Shown: piece after piece, positions 1 to 10,040 of the stretch
How positions within the stretch are numbered: position 1 is the stretch's first letter
How the letters are laid out: each line of letters begins with the position of its first letter
Source of the DNA: Oscillospiraceae bacterium
GTDB taxonomy: Bacteria; Bacillota; Clostridia; Oscillospirales; Acutalibacteraceae
DNA: 54,992 nt
Assembly: GCA_015065615.1 (NCBI GenBank)
Contig: SVPY01000018.1
Coordinates: 1-54,992 of the forward strand
Reading direction: 5' to 3'
Position numbers and translations under genes: made by a program
Notes under the pieces: model-generated
Told to the model about the DNA's origin: nothing
The model's input: only the letters and a program-made list of their open reading frames with translations
Database searches by the model: none

Positions 1-36
1 TGGTGTCCATTGCCGCTTCTTTTGTCCCTTTCTCAT
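1..36 (-). CDS. 5' end of an unidentified gene (partial)
   Basis: Only the first 12 codons are in the window (MRKGQKKRQWTP). An AGGAGG ribosome binding site lies 7 bases upstream of the ATG, so the start is convincing. The peptide is strongly basic. Such an N-terminus would fit a DNA-binding or transposase-like protein, but 12 residues are not enough to assign anything. Confidence 0.5.
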   Translation of the reverse strand, partial: MRKGQKKRQWTP

Positions 37-71
37 TATTTCACCTCCTATGTCTATATTTTAGCATAAAG

Positions 72-111
72 AAAAGGTAGACAACATGGTGTTTTCCATG
101 TGTCTACCTTT
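72..111 (-). terminator. Terminator hairpin after the acn-icd-rex operon
   Basis: Arms GGTAGACA and TGTCTACC are extended inward by CATGG/CCATG, with one unpaired base and a 6-base loop. On the minus strand a T-rich run (TTTTCTTT) follows, which suits the end of the rex transcript. The stem is long enough that a second role, such as an operator for the gene starting at 36, cannot be excluded. Confidence 0.6.
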
Positions 112-154
112 ATCTTACAGCTTTAAGGCTTAAAAAGCTTTACGGTTTTTCTTA

Positions 155-793
155 TTATTCAGAAACTTCGTCGCTGTTGAGCATATAACTTATGGTCATT
201 AAGCTGTCGTTAAGGTGAACGCCTTCAACACAAACGTCCGGGTGACGCATGGAAATATCATAATGGCTGAAATTCCAGAAAGCCTTTACACCGTAGCTGA
301 TAAGATCATCGCTTACTTTGCTTACGGCAGAGGCGGGAATACATATAATTGCCATTTCGGGTTTTTCTCTCTCGCAGAATTCCTTTAAATCGGAATAGGG
401 AAGAACGGTATAACCCTTTATCTCAGTACCCACAACACGGCTGTTTACGTCAAAGGTACCGCAAAGGTCAAATCCCATTTTATCAAAAGATATTGAAAGA
501 AGCGCGCGGCCTAAGTTACCTACACCCAAAAGTATTGCTTTTCTTTTTGATGTAAGACCTAATATATCGCTTATTTCCTGCTTAAGCTGTGAAACGGGGT
601 AGCCGTAGCCCTGCTGACCGAAACCGCCGAAACAGTTAAAGTCTTGACGGATCTGTGAAGCGGTAAAACCCATTCTGGTGGAAAGCTCTTTAGAGGAAAC
701 TCTCATTATACCGTTATTTTCAAGTTCACACAAATATCTGTAATATCTCGGCATTCTTCTGATTACCGACATCGAAATGTTTTCTTTACCCAT
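155..793 (-). CDS. rex: Redox-sensing transcriptional repressor Rex
   Basis: Rex is a cytoplasmic homodimeric repressor that senses the NADH/NAD+ ratio and controls fermentative and redox genes. The 212 residues match the family length. The N-terminal winged helix carries the typical opening VIRRMPRYYRYL and the recognition region FTASQIRQDFNCFGGFGQQG. A Rossmann domain follows with the NAD-binding loop GVGNLGRALL (about residue 90), and the C-terminal domain-swap helix is present. The gene starts 4 bases after the icd stop with only a weak ribosome site, so it is probably translated by coupling as the last gene of acn-icd-rex. An internal ATG at residue 8 is a less likely start. Confidence 0.95.
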   Translation of the reverse strand: MGKENISMSVIRRMPRYYRYLCELENNGIMRVSSKELSTRMGFTASQIRQDFNCFGGFGQQGYGYPVSQLKQEISDILGLTSKRKAILLGVGNLGRALLSISFDKMGFDLCGTFDVNSRVVGTEIKGYTVLPYSDLKEFCEREKPEMAIICIPASAVSKVSDDLISYGVKAFWNFSHYDISMRHPDVCVEGVHLNDSLMTISYMLNSDEVSE

Positions 794-797
794 TATA

Positions 798-2015
798 TTA
801 GCCCAATTTCTTTAAATTTTCATTAATAGCAAGAAGGAATTCTTCGGTAGTAACAGCCTTTTTGTTTTCAAGAACAGAAATAGCTGCAAGATTCTTATCC
901 ATAATTCCCTGCTCCATTGTCATAACTGATGCCTTCTCGAGCTTATCGGCAAATTCCATAAGCTCGGGAATGTTATCAAGCTCACCGCGCTTTCTTAAAC
1001 CGCCCGTCCATGCAAAAATAGTAGCAATGGGGTTTGTGGATGTCTTTTCACCCTTAAGGTGATTATAGTAGTGACGTGTAACGGTGCCGTGTGCAGCTTC
1101 ATACTCATACTTGCCGTCGGGAGAAACAAGAACGCTTGTCATAAGACCTAAGGAACCGAAAGCAGTAGCAAGCATATCACTCATAACGTCGCCGTCGTAG
1201 TTCTTGCAAGCCCAGATGTAGCCGCCTTCGCTTCTTACAACTCTTGCAACAACGTCGTCGATAAGAGTATAGAAGTATTCAATTCCTGCTGCTTCAAATT
1301 TCTCTTTATACTCGTTTTCGTATATCTCAGCGAAAATATCCTTGAAGCGGTGGTCGTAAGTTTTGGAAATAGTATCCTTGGAAGCAAACCAGAGGCTTTC
1401 TTTAGCATCAAGAGCGTAATTGAAGCAAGCTCTTGCGAAGGAAGCTATGGAAGCGTCAATATTATGTACGCCCTGAACGATACCGTCGGAATTTTTGAAA
1501 TCGTGAATTAAAGCTCTTGTCTCGTTGCCGTCCTTATCCGTTACAACAAGCTCGGCTTTACTTCCGGCCTGAACCTTAAGCTCTGTGTTCTTATAGATAT
1601 CGCCGTAAGCGTGTCTTGCAATTGTAATAGGCTTAGTCCAGGTGGGGATGTAAGGTACTATACCTTTAACGAGAATGGGCTTTCTGAAAACGGTGCCGTC
1701 CAATATAGCGCGGATAGTACCGTTGGGGGACTTCCACATCTCTGTAAGGTTGTATTCCTTTACACGCTGTGCGTTGGGTGTAATGGTAGCGCACTTTACA
1801 GCTACGCCGTATTTCTTTGTAGCTTCAGCGGAATCAACAGTAACCTGATCCTTTGTATTCTCACGGTTAACAAGACCTAAATCGTAGTATTCGGTCTTTA
1901 AATCAACGTAGGGGAGAATAAGAATATCCTTAATCATCTGCCAGATAATTCTGGTCATCTCGTCGCCATCCATCTCAACGAGAGGAGTGGTCATTTTGAT
2001 TTTATTTAAACTCAT
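798..2015 (-). CDS. icd: NADP-dependent isocitrate dehydrogenase
   Basis: Oxidatively decarboxylates isocitrate to 2-oxoglutarate, making NADPH and the carbon skeleton for glutamate. The sequence is the homodimeric eukaryote-like IDH type: [16 protein letters not shown] near the N-terminus, [11 protein letters not shown] (substrate loop), the metal-binding YDGDVMSD and the nucleotide region [10 protein letters not shown]. Two starts are possible. The ATG at 2033 overlaps the aconitase stop as ATGA but has no ribosome site, whereas the ATG at 2015 has AAAGAGG 8 bases upstream and is preferred. It sits between acn and rex in one operon. Confidence 0.95.
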   Translation of the reverse strand: MSLNKIKMTTPLVEMDGDEMTRIIWQMIKDILILPYVDLKTEYYDLGLVNRENTKDQVTVDSAEATKKYGVAVKCATITPNAQRVKEYNLTEMWKSPNGTIRAILDGTVFRKPILVKGIVPYIPTWTKPITIARHAYGDIYKNTELKVQAGSKAELVVTDKDGNETRALIHDFKNSDGIVQGVHNIDASIASFARACFNYALDAKESLWFASKDTISKTYDHRFKDIFAEIYENEYKEKFEAAGIEYFYTLIDDVVARVVRSEGGYIWACKNYDGDVMSDMLATAFGSLGLMTSVLVSPDGKYEYEAAHGTVTRHYYNHLKGEKTSTNPIATIFAWTGGLRKRGELDNIPELMEFADKLEKASVMTMEQGIMDKNLAAISVLENKKAVTTEEFLLAINENLKKLG

Positions 2016-2029
2016 TATATTTACCTCTT

Positions 2030-3961
2030 TCATCCATTGAGTTTTGTGTAGTTAAGAAGACCGCCGCAAAGTACCATTTCACGCTGTCTGTCTGTAAGAA
2101 CTGCCTTTGTAGCTATCTTAATATTTTTAGTTATGTTTGTAAGTGTAACGTCAAGACCCTTTGTAAGCTCTTCTTTAATGTTTTCGAATACGATCTTGTC
2201 ACCAAGCTCGATAAGCTCGTAATCGCTTTCTTTTACAAACTCCAAGGGAACGATACCTGCGTTTGCAAGGTTAGCGCAGTGAATTCTTGCATAGCTCTTG
2301 GCAAGAACAGCCTTAACGCCTAAGTAAAGGGGAACTAAAGCAGCGTGCTCACGGGAAGAACCCTGACCGTAGTTGGAACCGCCTATAACTATACCGCTTC
2401 CTGCCTTCTTACATCTTTCGGGGAACTCTTTATCGCATACTTCAAAGCAGAAATTTGAAAGATAGGGGATATTGCTTCTGTAAGGAAGAATCTTTGCGCC
2501 TGCAGGCATAATGTGGTCAGTTGTGATGTTATCGCCAACCTTTAATACTGTTTCGCATTCAATGGAATCATTCATAGCGTCGCACTTGGGGAAGGGCTTG
2601 ATGTTGGGACCTCTTAACACGTCAACAGTTTCGGAAAGATATTCAGCCACGGGAGGAACAATCATGTTGTCGTTGATAACGAACTTTTCGGGCATATCAA
2701 TTTTAACTGCTTCGCCTAAAGTTCTGGGGTCTGTAAATTTACCAGTTAAAGCGGAAGCTGCTGCAGTTTCGGGGCTTACAAGGTAAACCTTGCCGTCGGC
2801 TGTACCGCTTCTGCCTTCGAAGTTTCTGTTAAAAGTTCTTAATGAAACACCTGCGCTGTTGGGGGACTGACCCATACCGATGCAGGGACCGCAAGCGCAT
2901 TCAAGAATTCTTGCGCCGCTGTCTATAATATCGGAAAGAGCGCCGTTTTTAGCAAGCATATTGAAAACTTGCTTGGAACCGGGAGCTATAGAGAGGCTTA
3001 CTCCGGGAGCAACGGTCTTGCCCTTTAAGATAGCTGCAACCTTCATTAAATCCATATAGGAGGAGTTTGTGCAGGAGCCGATGCAAACCTGGTCAACCTT
3101 AATCTCACCGATCTCCTCAACGGACTTAACTGCGTCGGGGCTGTGGGGGCAAGCTGCCAAGGGCTTCAATTCGTTAAGATCAATTTCAATGATTTCATCG
3201 TAAACTGCGTCGTCGTCAGCTTTAATTTCTACCCAATCCTCTTCACGTCCCTGAGCCTTCAAGAATTCTCTTGTAATCTCATCGGAGGGGAATATAGAGG
3301 TGGAAGCGCCCAACTCGGCGCCCATATTTGTAATAGTGGCTCTCTCGGGAACTGTAAGAGTTTTTACAGCTTCGCCGCCGTATTCAATAATTTTGCCTAC
3401 GCCGCCCTTAACGCTCATAATTTCAAGAACCTTTAAAATAATATCCTTGGCGGATACCCAGGGCTGAAGCTGACCTTTTAAATTAATTCTTGTCATTTTA
3501 GGCATTGTGATATGGTATTCGCCGCCGCCCATTGCAACTGCAACGTCCATACCGCCGGCGCCGAAAGCAAGCATACCTATACCGCCGCCTGTGGGAGTGT
3601 GACTATCGGAACCAATTAATGTTTTACCGGGAATACCGAATCTTTCAAGATGAACCTGATGGCAAATACCGTTACCGGGGCGTGAAAAATAAATGCCGTG
3701 TTTGCTTGTTACCGTCTGGATATATCTGTGGTCGTCGGCATTTTCAAAACCTGTCTGTAATGTGTTATGGTCAATATATGCAACACTTCTCTCGGTTTTT
3801 ACGCGGTCAATGCCCATTGTCTCGAATTCGAGATACGCCATTGTACCTGTAGCATCCTGAGTAAGAGTCTGGTCTATTTTAAGGCCAATATCACTGCCTT
3901 TAACCATTTCGCCGCTTCTTAAATGAGAGGCGATAAGTTTTTCTGCTATTGTCTTTCCCAT
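2030..3961 (-). CDS. acn: Aconitate hydratase (short, Aquifex-type aconitase)
   Basis: Isomerises citrate to isocitrate via cis-aconitate using a [4Fe-4S] cluster. At 643 residues it belongs to the shorter aconitase class common in Clostridia. The first cluster cysteine is in [10 protein letters not shown] and the other two are in [14 protein letters not shown], as in all aconitases. The C-terminal swivel domain has [14 protein letters not shown] with the substrate-binding serine and arginine. The ribosome site AAAGGAG lies upstream of the ATG. It is first in the operon with icd and rex, giving the oxidative arm from citrate to 2-oxoglutarate. No citrate synthase gene is present in the window. 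Confidence 0.95.
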   Translation of the reverse strand: MGKTIAEKLIASHLRSGEMVKGSDIGLKIDQTLTQDATGTMAYLEFETMGIDRVKTERSVAYIDHNTLQTGFENADDHRYIQTVTSKHGIYFSRPGNGICHQVHLERFGIPGKTLIGSDSHTPTGGGIGMLAFGAGGMDVAVAMGGGEYHITMPKMTRINLKGQLQPWVSAKDIILKVLEIMSVKGGVGKIIEYGGEAVKTLTVPERATITNMGAELGASTSIFPSDEITREFLKAQGREEDWVEIKADDDAVYDEIIEIDLNELKPLAACPHSPDAVKSVEEIGEIKVDQVCIGSCTNSSYMDLMKVAAILKGKTVAPGVSLSIAPGSKQVFNMLAKNGALSDIIDSGARILECACGPCIGMGQSPNSAGVSLRTFNRNFEGRSGTADGKVYLVSPETAAASALTGKFTDPRTLGEAVKIDMPEKFVINDNMIVPPVAEYLSETVDVLRGPNIKPFPKCDAMNDSIECETVLKVGDNITTDHIMPAGAKILPYRSNIPYLSNFCFEVCDKEFPERCKKAGSGIVIGGSNYGQGSSREHAALVPLYLGVKAVLAKSYARIHCANLANAGIVPLEFVKESDYELIELGDKIVFENIKEELTKGLDVTLTNITKNIKIATKAVLTDRQREMVLCGGLLNYTKLNG

Positions 3962-4009
3962 AATTTTCTTTGCTCCTTTTATCGGAAATAAAAAATCAAT
4001 AATAGATTA

Positions 4010-4038
4010 ATTATGCAATATTTTAAGTCATTTGTCAA
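4010..4038 (-). promoter_or_regulatory. SigmaA-type promoter of the acn-icd-rex operon
   Basis: Reading on the minus strand, TTGACA is followed after 17 bases by CATAAT, about 50 bases upstream of the aconitase start. The -35 region lies inside an imperfect TTTGT...AACA symmetry (4031-4046) that faintly resembles a Rex half-site. The match to the full Rex palindrome is poor. Confidence 0.65.
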
Positions 4039-4067
4039 TTAAAACATACTATATATATGCTTTTTCT

Positions 4068-5006
4068 TTAAAAAACACCTAAAGTTTTAAGCAAAAGTAC
4101 CCAACCAAACATTGTGATAATTGAAAACACGGTAGTAAATACTACTATATTTCCTGCAAGCTTATCGTCACCGCCAAGTGTTTGCGCAAGTGAGAAGGAA
4201 GAAACAGCTGTGGGAGCTGCAAACACAGTTAAAAGTGAAACAAGCCATACGTTTCTGAACCCTAATAAAATAGCTACAAAAACGAATATCATGGGGAAAA
4301 TCACAAGCCTCATAGCCACAGTGCTCATAAGCTCTTTAATATGCCCCTTCATATCTCTGATTGAAAGAGAAGCACCAAGGAATACGAAAGCCATGGGAGT
4401 TGCACATGAAGCAAGGTCACTCATAGGTTTATAAATAATCTCGGGAAGGCTTATCTTTGTAAATGAGAAAAGCATACCTAAAAGCGAAGCGATAATAAGA
4501 GGATTAGTAACAATTTTCTTAAGTATTAATTTAAATGATATTTTGTTGCCGTTAAAAAGCTCAAGTGCAAAAACCGCAAGAATATTGAGAGCAGGTATAA
4601 CAACTATGGTAAGTACGGCGTTGGCGGCTGAGCCCTCATCACCGAAAAGGGAGTAGGCAATAGGAATACCGAAAATAACGTAGTTACATCTGAACATACC
4701 CTGAATCATTACACCGCGTCTTTTTTTATCCTTTGTAAGTACCAGTGAAAGTACCGCCGCGATAATGAACTCAAGCACAATACCCACAAAAGCGTATAAA
4801 AGCACACTTCCGTTCATCAGTTCTTCGATTTCAGCGTTATAAATATTTTTGAAAACCAAAAGAGGTAAAAGGAACAAAGCTACAAGCCTGTTCATCTTAA
4901 CAGTCACGTAGTCATCCAAAAACTTTATTTGCTTTAAAAGAATACCTACCGCCAGCATTAAAAGAAGCGGCGCTATTACGTTAAAAGAAATCAGTAAATT
5001 TTCCAT
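4068..5006 (-). CDS. AEC (auxin efflux carrier) family permease
   Basis: An integral membrane transporter of the AEC family, whose bacterial members export or import organic acids such as malate. The protein is almost entirely hydrophobic, with roughly ten membrane segments in two halves, ending in the typical C-terminal block FAAPTAVSSFSLAQTLGGD. An upstream in-frame ATG would add 16 residues, but the ATG used here has GAAAGG 7 bases upstream and begins with MENLLISFNVIAPLLLM, as relatives do. It stands alone between two promoter regions. The substrate cannot be read from the sequence. Confidence 0.85.
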   Translation of the reverse strand: MENLLISFNVIAPLLLMLAVGILLKQIKFLDDYVTVKMNRLVALFLLPLLVFKNIYNAEIEELMNGSVLLYAFVGIVLEFIIAAVLSLVLTKDKKRRGVMIQGMFRCNYVIFGIPIAYSLFGDEGSAANAVLTIVVIPALNILAVFALELFNGNKISFKLILKKIVTNPLIIASLLGMLFSFTKISLPEIIYKPMSDLASCATPMAFVFLGASLSIRDMKGHIKELMSTVAMRLVIFPMIFVFVAILLGFRNVWLVSLLTVFAAPTAVSSFSLAQTLGGDDKLAGNIVVFTTVFSIITMFGWVLLLKTLGVF

Positions 5007-5112
5007 ACTCCTGCCTTTCATAAATGAAAAAACTAAAAATAGAAACAGAAACAATGTTCCTTATATATTGTAACATTTTTTTATTAAAGTTACAATCTAT
5101 AATTTATTGTTC

Positions 5113-5141
5113 TTGATGTAATTGAAATAAAATGTTATAAT
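5113..5141 (+). promoter_or_regulatory. Promoter of tepA-ftsK
   Basis: TTGATG and TATAAT are separated by 17 bases, about 70 bases upstream of the tepA start codon. This is a good SigmaA match in an otherwise AT-rich intergenic stretch. Confidence 0.65.
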
Positions 5142-5210
5142 AATTTGTAAGCTTAGTTTATTTTGCTGTATTTCTGCCAAACTAACTGAAAAAAGAAAGG
5201 ATACAGCAAT

Positions 5211-5924
5211 ATGAACACAGATTATTTACTGAATTTTGAAAATGAAGATTCCGAAAGCGAAGATATTCACCTCAGCGAAAATTCACCTGACCATCCCAGT
5301 GTATCGGACGGCGCAGTAATAACTCACAACGGCAAAAGAACTCTTTTCTGCCTTACCATAATCGGTCAGATAGAAGGACATTACATTTTACCCTCGCAAA
5401 ACAAATCCACCAAATACGAGCACGTTATACCTCAGATAGTAGCGGTGGAAGAAAACCCTGATATCGACGGTATGCTTATTCTTTTAAATACCGTAGGGGG
5501 CGATGTTGAAGCGGGGCTTGCCATAGCAGAGCTTATTGCAGGTATGAAAAAGCCCGTAGTTTCCCTTGTATTGGGCGGAGGACACTCTATAGGCGTACCT
5601 TTGGCGGTTGCGGCAAAACATTCCTTTATCGTACCTTCAGCCACTATGACCATTCACCCCGTAAGACTTAACGGACTTATTTTAGGAGTACCCCAAACCA
5701 TTGAGTATTTCAGACGTATGCAGAAAAGAATTACAAATTTCGTAATTGCTAATTCCAAAATCAGCGAGGAATCCTTTATGAAGCTTGCCATGAATACGGC
5801 TGAACTTACTACGGACGTAGGAACGGTACTTGACGGCGAAGAAGCTGTTAAATGCGGTTTAATTGACAGCATAGGTAATTTATCGGATGCTTTAAATTAT
5901 CTTGATAAGCTTATAGAAAAATAA
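5211..5924 (+). CDS. tepA: ClpP-family serine peptidase, TepA-like
   Basis: A cytoplasmic member of the ClpP/crotonase fold. The candidate nucleophile Ser126 is in GGGHSIGVP, His149 is in TMTIHPV, and an acidic residue follows near [19 protein letters not shown], as in ClpP. The first 35 residues are an acidic, disordered extension. In Bacillus the homologue tepA lies directly beside spoIIIE; the same pairing here supports the name. That the Bacillus protein helps protein export is known from the literature. The role in this organism is inferred. Confidence 0.85.
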   Translation: MNTDYLLNFENEDSESEDIHLSENSPDHPSVSDGAVITHNGKRTLFCLTIIGQIEGHYILPSQNKSTKYEHVIPQIVAVEENPDIDGMLILLNTVGGDVEAGLAIAELIAGMKKPVVSLVLGGGHSIGVPLAVAAKHSFIVPSATMTIHPVRLNGLILGVPQTIEYFRRMQKRITNFVIANSKISEESFMKLAMNTAELTTDVGTVLDGEEAVKCGLIDSIGNLSDALNYLDKLIEK

Positions 5925-5936
5925 CAGAAATCATTT

Positions 5937-5955
5937 CCCGGGTCGGACCGGGTTT
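5937..5955 (+). terminator. Short GC hairpin with T tail between tepA and ftsK
   Basis: CCCGG and CCGGG form a 5-bp stem with a 6-base loop, followed by TTTTA. It is too short to stop transcription fully and may only reduce read-through into ftsK, which has no obvious promoter of its own. Confidence 0.4.
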
Positions 5956-5977
5956 TACATATAGCAGGAGGCAAATT

Positions 5978-8884
5978 TTGAAAGAATCATCCACACAGAA
6001 AAACAGTACAAAAAGCAAAAACACAAAAACTCAGGCAAGTAAGCCCGCGGCAAAAAGCTCTGCGGCTAAAGCTGCTTCAACTAAAAAAGCAAGCAGTAAA
6101 AAGCCTGTACAAAACAGTAAAAACGTAGGCTCAGTTGATGAAATAAAACAAAGAAATCAGATGAAAGCAGTCTTTCTTTTCGCTGCGGCTGTTTTATCTA
6201 TATTTCTTATCGTTATCCCCGGCGAGAATATATGGGCAACCGTACATAATCTGCTTCTGGGTATATTCGGCGGATGGGCAATGCTCTGGCCCGTGCTTTT
6301 GATTTACGTTGCCGTAGTTACAGCTATGGAAAAGCCCCACAACACGGTAAGCGGAAAAGTCTGGCTCTCCACCGTAATAATTTTACTTACCTGCGCCGCC
6401 GTTTACATATTCTCAAATAAAGAGCTTTATGATTTTGAAAGCTTCGGTAAATTTACAGTATCTTTATATGAAAACGGAATGAACGGTATCAGCGCAGGTC
6501 TTGCCGGCGGATATGTGGGCCACCCCATAATTCTTGCAACAGGTGAAGACGGCGCAAGAATCCTTATAGTTATAGTTCTCTGCGTTCTTATTATGGTACT
6601 TACGGGCATCACTTTAAAGCATCTTTATAAAGCGGTCACAAAACCCGTTAAGGCTGTTTCCAAAGGTATTCGCGACGTAAGAGAAAGAAGGGCAGAGGAG
6701 AGAAAGATAATTGAAGAAAACAGAAAAATTGATTTCGATGTTCCCGATTATTTACCTGCTCACCCCGTAACCAAGGAAAGCCTGAAAGCGGAAAGCGGTA
6801 TTCCCGAAAATTCCGAACCGCCTAAAAAAGCCAAGAATAAAAACGAAAAGCTTGATAACCTTAACCGTGTATTCGGTATTGAAACAGGCGAAAAAGACAC
6901 TACACAGAAAAACACCGATGAAAACGTTAACGTAAGCTTCGACGATCTTATTCCTTTGCAGAATATGCCTAAAAAGAAGCCTGCAGTTAAAAATCCCGTA
7001 AACGAAAATACAGGTGAAGTAAAAACCGAAATAACCGACCTTCCCGAAACACCGGATATTCCCGAACCCGAAATTATTGAGGAAAATCCGATTGAAAAAA
7101 TCGATACAGTTCCCGTAAAAGATAAGGAAGAAACCGCTTATCTTCCTTATCAGAAGCTTGAGCCTGCGCGCAAGTCTGCCGAAAACACGGCGATAAACAG
7201 AAAGGAACCCGAAAAAATCCGTTCCGACGTCTCCTTACCTGTCACAACCTCTGAGGACGTACTGGAAAACGCCGCAAAAGCCGCTGAAGATTATATGAAA
7301 AAGAAGGAAGAAGCCGCAAAAATCGAGATGGCAAATTCCGCACAGATGGCTTTATACGTTAATAACAAGGATAAAGAAAACACCTACGTATTCCCGCCCG
7401 TTTCACTTCTTGAATCAGGCAAAAAGCTTTCCGCCGCAGTTGAAACAGAGGAGCTTCAGACAAACGGCAGAAAACTCGTTGATACCCTTAAAAGCTTCGG
7501 CGTACAAACTTCTATCGTGGATATAAGCCGCGGTCCCTCCGTAACAAGATACGAGCTTCAGCCTGCGCCCGGTGTTAAAATAAGTAAGATCACGGGTCTT
7601 GCAGACGATATCGCTCTTAACCTTGCCGCTGCAGGCGTTCGTATTGAAGCTCCTATTCCCGGTAAAGCCGCCGTAGGTATTGAAATTCCCAACAAAAATA
7701 AAACCATCGTTAAAATGCGCGAGCTTATTGAAAGTAACGCTTTCGTTACCGCAAAAAGCAAGCTCACTATGGCATTAGGCCGCGATATCGGCGGTCAGGT
7801 ACAGATGGCAGACCTTGGTAAAATGCCCCACATGCTTATTGCAGGTACCACTGGTTCAGGTAAATCCGTATGTATTAACTCCATTATCATCAGCTTAATA
7901 TATAAATCATCTCCCGATGATGTAAGGTTTTTAATGATAGATCCAAAGGTCGTTGAGCTTGGTGTATATAACGGCATTCCGCATCTTCTCGTTCCCGTTG
8001 TTACCGACCCCAGAAAAGCTGCAGGCGCTCTTAACTGGGCTGTTACCGAAATGCTTAACCGCTATAAGATTTTCGCCGATTTCAACGTTAAAGACCTTCA
8101 GGGCTACAATCACCTTGCTGAGCTTAACGGTTATCAGGACGAAAACGGTCAGCCTATGATAAAGATGCCCAGAATAGTAATCATAATCGATGAGCTTGCC
8201 GACCTTATGATGGCAGCCCCCAACGAGGTTGAAGACTCCATCTGCCGTCTGGCACAGATGGCACGTGCCGCAGGTATGCACCTTTTAGTAGCTACCCAGA
8301 GACCTACCGTAGACGTTGTTACCGGTCTTATTAAAGCCAATATCCCCAGCCGTATTGCCTTCGCTGTTTCTTCCGCTATCGATTCAAGAACTATTTTAGA
8401 TAGTACAGGCGCCGAAAAACTTTTAGGTCAGGGCGATATGCTGTTTTCACCCGTGGGTGTACAGAAGCCTACAAGAATTCAGGGCTGCTACGTAAGCGAG
8501 AGCGAAATAGAAGCCATTACCGATTTCGTTAAAAAGGTACGCTCTGTAGATTACGACGCCAAGATAGTTGAAGATATCGAAAACCGCGCCGTTCACGATA
8601 AATCCAAAAACGACGACGTTTCCGATAGCGAAGCTATGGACCCCGTAATGGAAGAAGCTATCAAGCTGGTTATAGACGCAGGTGAAGCTTCCGTTTCTCT
8701 TATCCAGAGAAGGCTGAGAGTCGGCTACGCAAGAGCTGGCAGATTAATAGACCAGATGGAACAGATGGGTATTATAGGTCCTCACGCAGGCTCAAAGTCA
8801 AGGCAAGTGCTTATGACCTACAATCAGTGGCTTGAAAGAAATATGAATAAACCGGATAATGTAAATGAAGAAGATAACTCTTAA
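5978..8884 (+). CDS. ftsK: FtsK/SpoIIIE-family DNA translocase
   Basis: A membrane-anchored hexameric ATPase that pumps chromosomal DNA through the division or sporulation septum. At 968 residues it is long. A Lys/Ala/Ser-rich tail (1-55) is followed by four membrane segments (about 60-215), a long charged linker, the alpha/beta motor with Walker A GTTGSGKS (about 624) and Walker B IVIIIDELADLM, and a C-terminal winged-helix gamma domain (SLIQRRLRVGYARAGRLIDQ) that reads KOPS/SRS sequences. The start is TTG with AGGAGG 6 bases upstream. Whether it works as FtsK, SpoIIIE or both cannot be told from the sequence. The next gene overlaps its 3' end by 20 bases. Confidence 0.95.
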   Translation: MKESSTQKNSTKSKNTKTQASKPAAKSSAAKAASTKKASSKKPVQNSKNVGSVDEIKQRNQMKAVFLFAAAVLSIFLIVIPGENIWATVHNLLLGIFGGWAMLWPVLLIYVAVVTAMEKPHNTVSGKVWLSTVIILLTCAAVYIFSNKELYDFESFGKFTVSLYENGMNGISAGLAGGYVGHPIILATGEDGARILIVIVLCVLIMVLTGITLKHLYKAVTKPVKAVSKGIRDVRERRAEERKIIEENRKIDFDVPDYLPAHPVTKESLKAESGIPENSEPPKKAKNKNEKLDNLNRVFGIETGEKDTTQKNTDENVNVSFDDLIPLQNMPKKKPAVKNPVNENTGEVKTEITDLPETPDIPEPEIIEENPIEKIDTVPVKDKEETAYLPYQKLEPARKSAENTAINRKEPEKIRSDVSLPVTTSEDVLENAAKAAEDYMKKKEEAAKIEMANSAQMALYVNNKDKENTYVFPPVSLLESGKKLSAAVETEELQTNGRKLVDTLKSFGVQTSIVDISRGPSVTRYELQPAPGVKISKITGLADDIALNLAAAGVRIEAPIPGKAAVGIEIPNKNKTIVKMRELIESNAFVTAKSKLTMALGRDIGGQVQMADLGKMPHMLIAGTTGSGKSVCINSIIISLIYKSSPDDVRFLMIDPKVVELGVYNGIPHLLVPVVTDPRKAAGALNWAVTEMLNRYKIFADFNVKDLQGYNHLAELNGYQDENGQPMIKMPRIVIIIDELADLMMAAPNEVEDSICRLAQMARAAGMHLLVATQRPTVDVVTGLIKANIPSRIAFAVSSAIDSRTILDSTGAEKLLGQGDMLFSPVGVQKPTRIQGCYVSESEIEAITDFVKKVRSVDYDAKIVEDIENRAVHDKSKNDDVSDSEAMDPVMEEAIKLVIDAGEASVSLIQRRLRVGYARAGRLIDQMEQMGIIGPHAGSKSRQVLMTYNQWLERNMNKPDNVNEEDNS

Positions 8885-9794
8885 TGAAATACTTAAAAGC
8901 AGGGTTTTCAAGGTAATTACAGCGGTTTTTATCATAGCTTATGTTATATTCGTTCTCACACCCTTCGGTCAGGATTTCTTTAAAAGCTCATTTACCTTTT
9001 TGAATCTTGACGATAATAAAAGATATTCCGATTATTTCGATTTCAGCATTGAATTTTTTGAAGCAGGTAAAACCGATATCGCTCTTCTGAAAGCTGATGA
9101 AAAATTGATTTTAATAGATACTTCCGATAAAGCCTATTCGGAAAGTCTTGCTTTTAAATTTGAAACCGATGGAGTTACTACTATTGAAGCGATATTCATA
9201 AGCCATTACGACAGCGACCACATCGGCGGATTAATTGATATATTAAGTAATTATGAAGTAAAGAAAGTATATTTATCCTGTTATTATGACCCCGACGGGT
9301 ATTATCCGAAATTAGTTCATAAATACTTAGACGAAAACAAAATAAACTACGAATACCTCAAAGCCGGGGATAAGATTAGCATCGGTTTTATTGATTTCGA
9401 AATTTTAGCTCCCGTAACAAAGCATAAAGAATCCAATAACAATTCTTTGGTTTTCACGTTAGAGGCGGGTAAGTTTTCCGCGCTTTTTACAGGCGATATG
9501 GAATTAAAAGAACTTGAAGACGTACTTGAAAACAGTAAAACCTATGACTGTGACCTTATTAAGGCATCGCATCACGGCAGTATAAACGGTATAAGTGAAG
9601 AATTACTTGAAAAATTCAATCCTGAATACGCCGTTATTACCGTAGGCAGAAATTCATCGGGTCTGCCAAACAGCGCCACGCTTAAGCTTCTTTCCGAAAA
9701 GGGTATAGAAATACTTAGAACCGACAAAAACGGTGATATCGTAATATGCTCAAATATTGATGATGAAAATATTTATTATAAAACAGAAAAATAA
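8865..9794 (+). CDS. Membrane-anchored metallo-beta-lactamase-fold hydrolase, ComEC-like
   Basis: The protein has one N-terminal hydrophobic segment (residues 14-32), then a metallo-beta-lactamase fold like the C-terminal domain of ComEC/Rec2. The metal motif SHYDSDHIGG gives H114, D116, D118 and H119; a later Asp in LFTGDMEL and a His in KASHHGS complete a two-metal site. No ComEC membrane channel is present, so this is the stand-alone secreted or anchored form often annotated as a competence-like hydrolase. A nuclease role has been proposed for the ComEC domain, but the substrate here is unknown. It overlaps ftsK and is followed 18 bases later by the DUF3006 gene. Confidence 0.8.
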   Translation: MKKITLNEILKSRVFKVITAVFIIAYVIFVLTPFGQDFFKSSFTFLNLDDNKRYSDYFDFSIEFFEAGKTDIALLKADEKLILIDTSDKAYSESLAFKFETDGVTTIEAIFISHYDSDHIGGLIDILSNYEVKKVYLSCYYDPDGYYPKLVHKYLDENKINYEYLKAGDKISIGFIDFEILAPVTKHKESNNNSLVFTLEAGKFSALFTGDMELKELEDVLENSKTYDCDLIKASHHGSINGISEELLEKFNPEYAVITVGRNSSGLPNSATLKLLSEKGIEILRTDKNGDIVICSNIDDENIYYKTEK

Positions 9795-9812
9795 TGTAAG
9801 GAGAAATATAAA

Positions 9813-10031
9813 ATGAAAAAATTAATTGTAGACAGATACGAAGGCCAGTTTACTATCTGCGAGGAACCCAAAGAGAAAAAGTACTTCGCTATTGAAACAG
9901 CCGAAATGCCTAAAGAAGCAAAACCCGGTACCGTAATCGTTATTTCCGACGACGGCGTAATTTCCGTTGATGCAGAAGAAACAAAAAGACGCGCAGAAAG
10001 AATTCTCAATAAACAAAATAAAGCTAAATAA
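9813..10031 (+). CDS. DUF3006 family small protein
   Basis: A 72-residue protein opening with KKLIVDRYEGQFTICEE, the typical DUF3006 start, in which an invariant DR and a short acidic beta-rich core define the family. No function is established. DUF3006 genes commonly lie directly after ComEC-like metallo-beta-lactamase genes, as here, which suggests a shared role. The ribosome site AAGGAG lies 9 bases upstream. A strong terminator follows immediately. Confidence 0.8.
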   Translation: MKKLIVDRYEGQFTICEEPKEKKYFAIETAEMPKEAKPGTVIVISDDGVISVDAEETKRRAERILNKQNKAK

Positions 10032-10040
10032 AAAGCAAAA

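Noticed and set aside
4031-4046. Rex operator upstream of acn
   Set aside because: Only one half resembles the Rex palindrome and the second half does not align, so it is not listed as a feature.
7558-8340. Several antisense frames of 60-116 codons inside ftsK
   Set aside because: They are shadows of a well-conserved coding region; their peptides match no family that I know.
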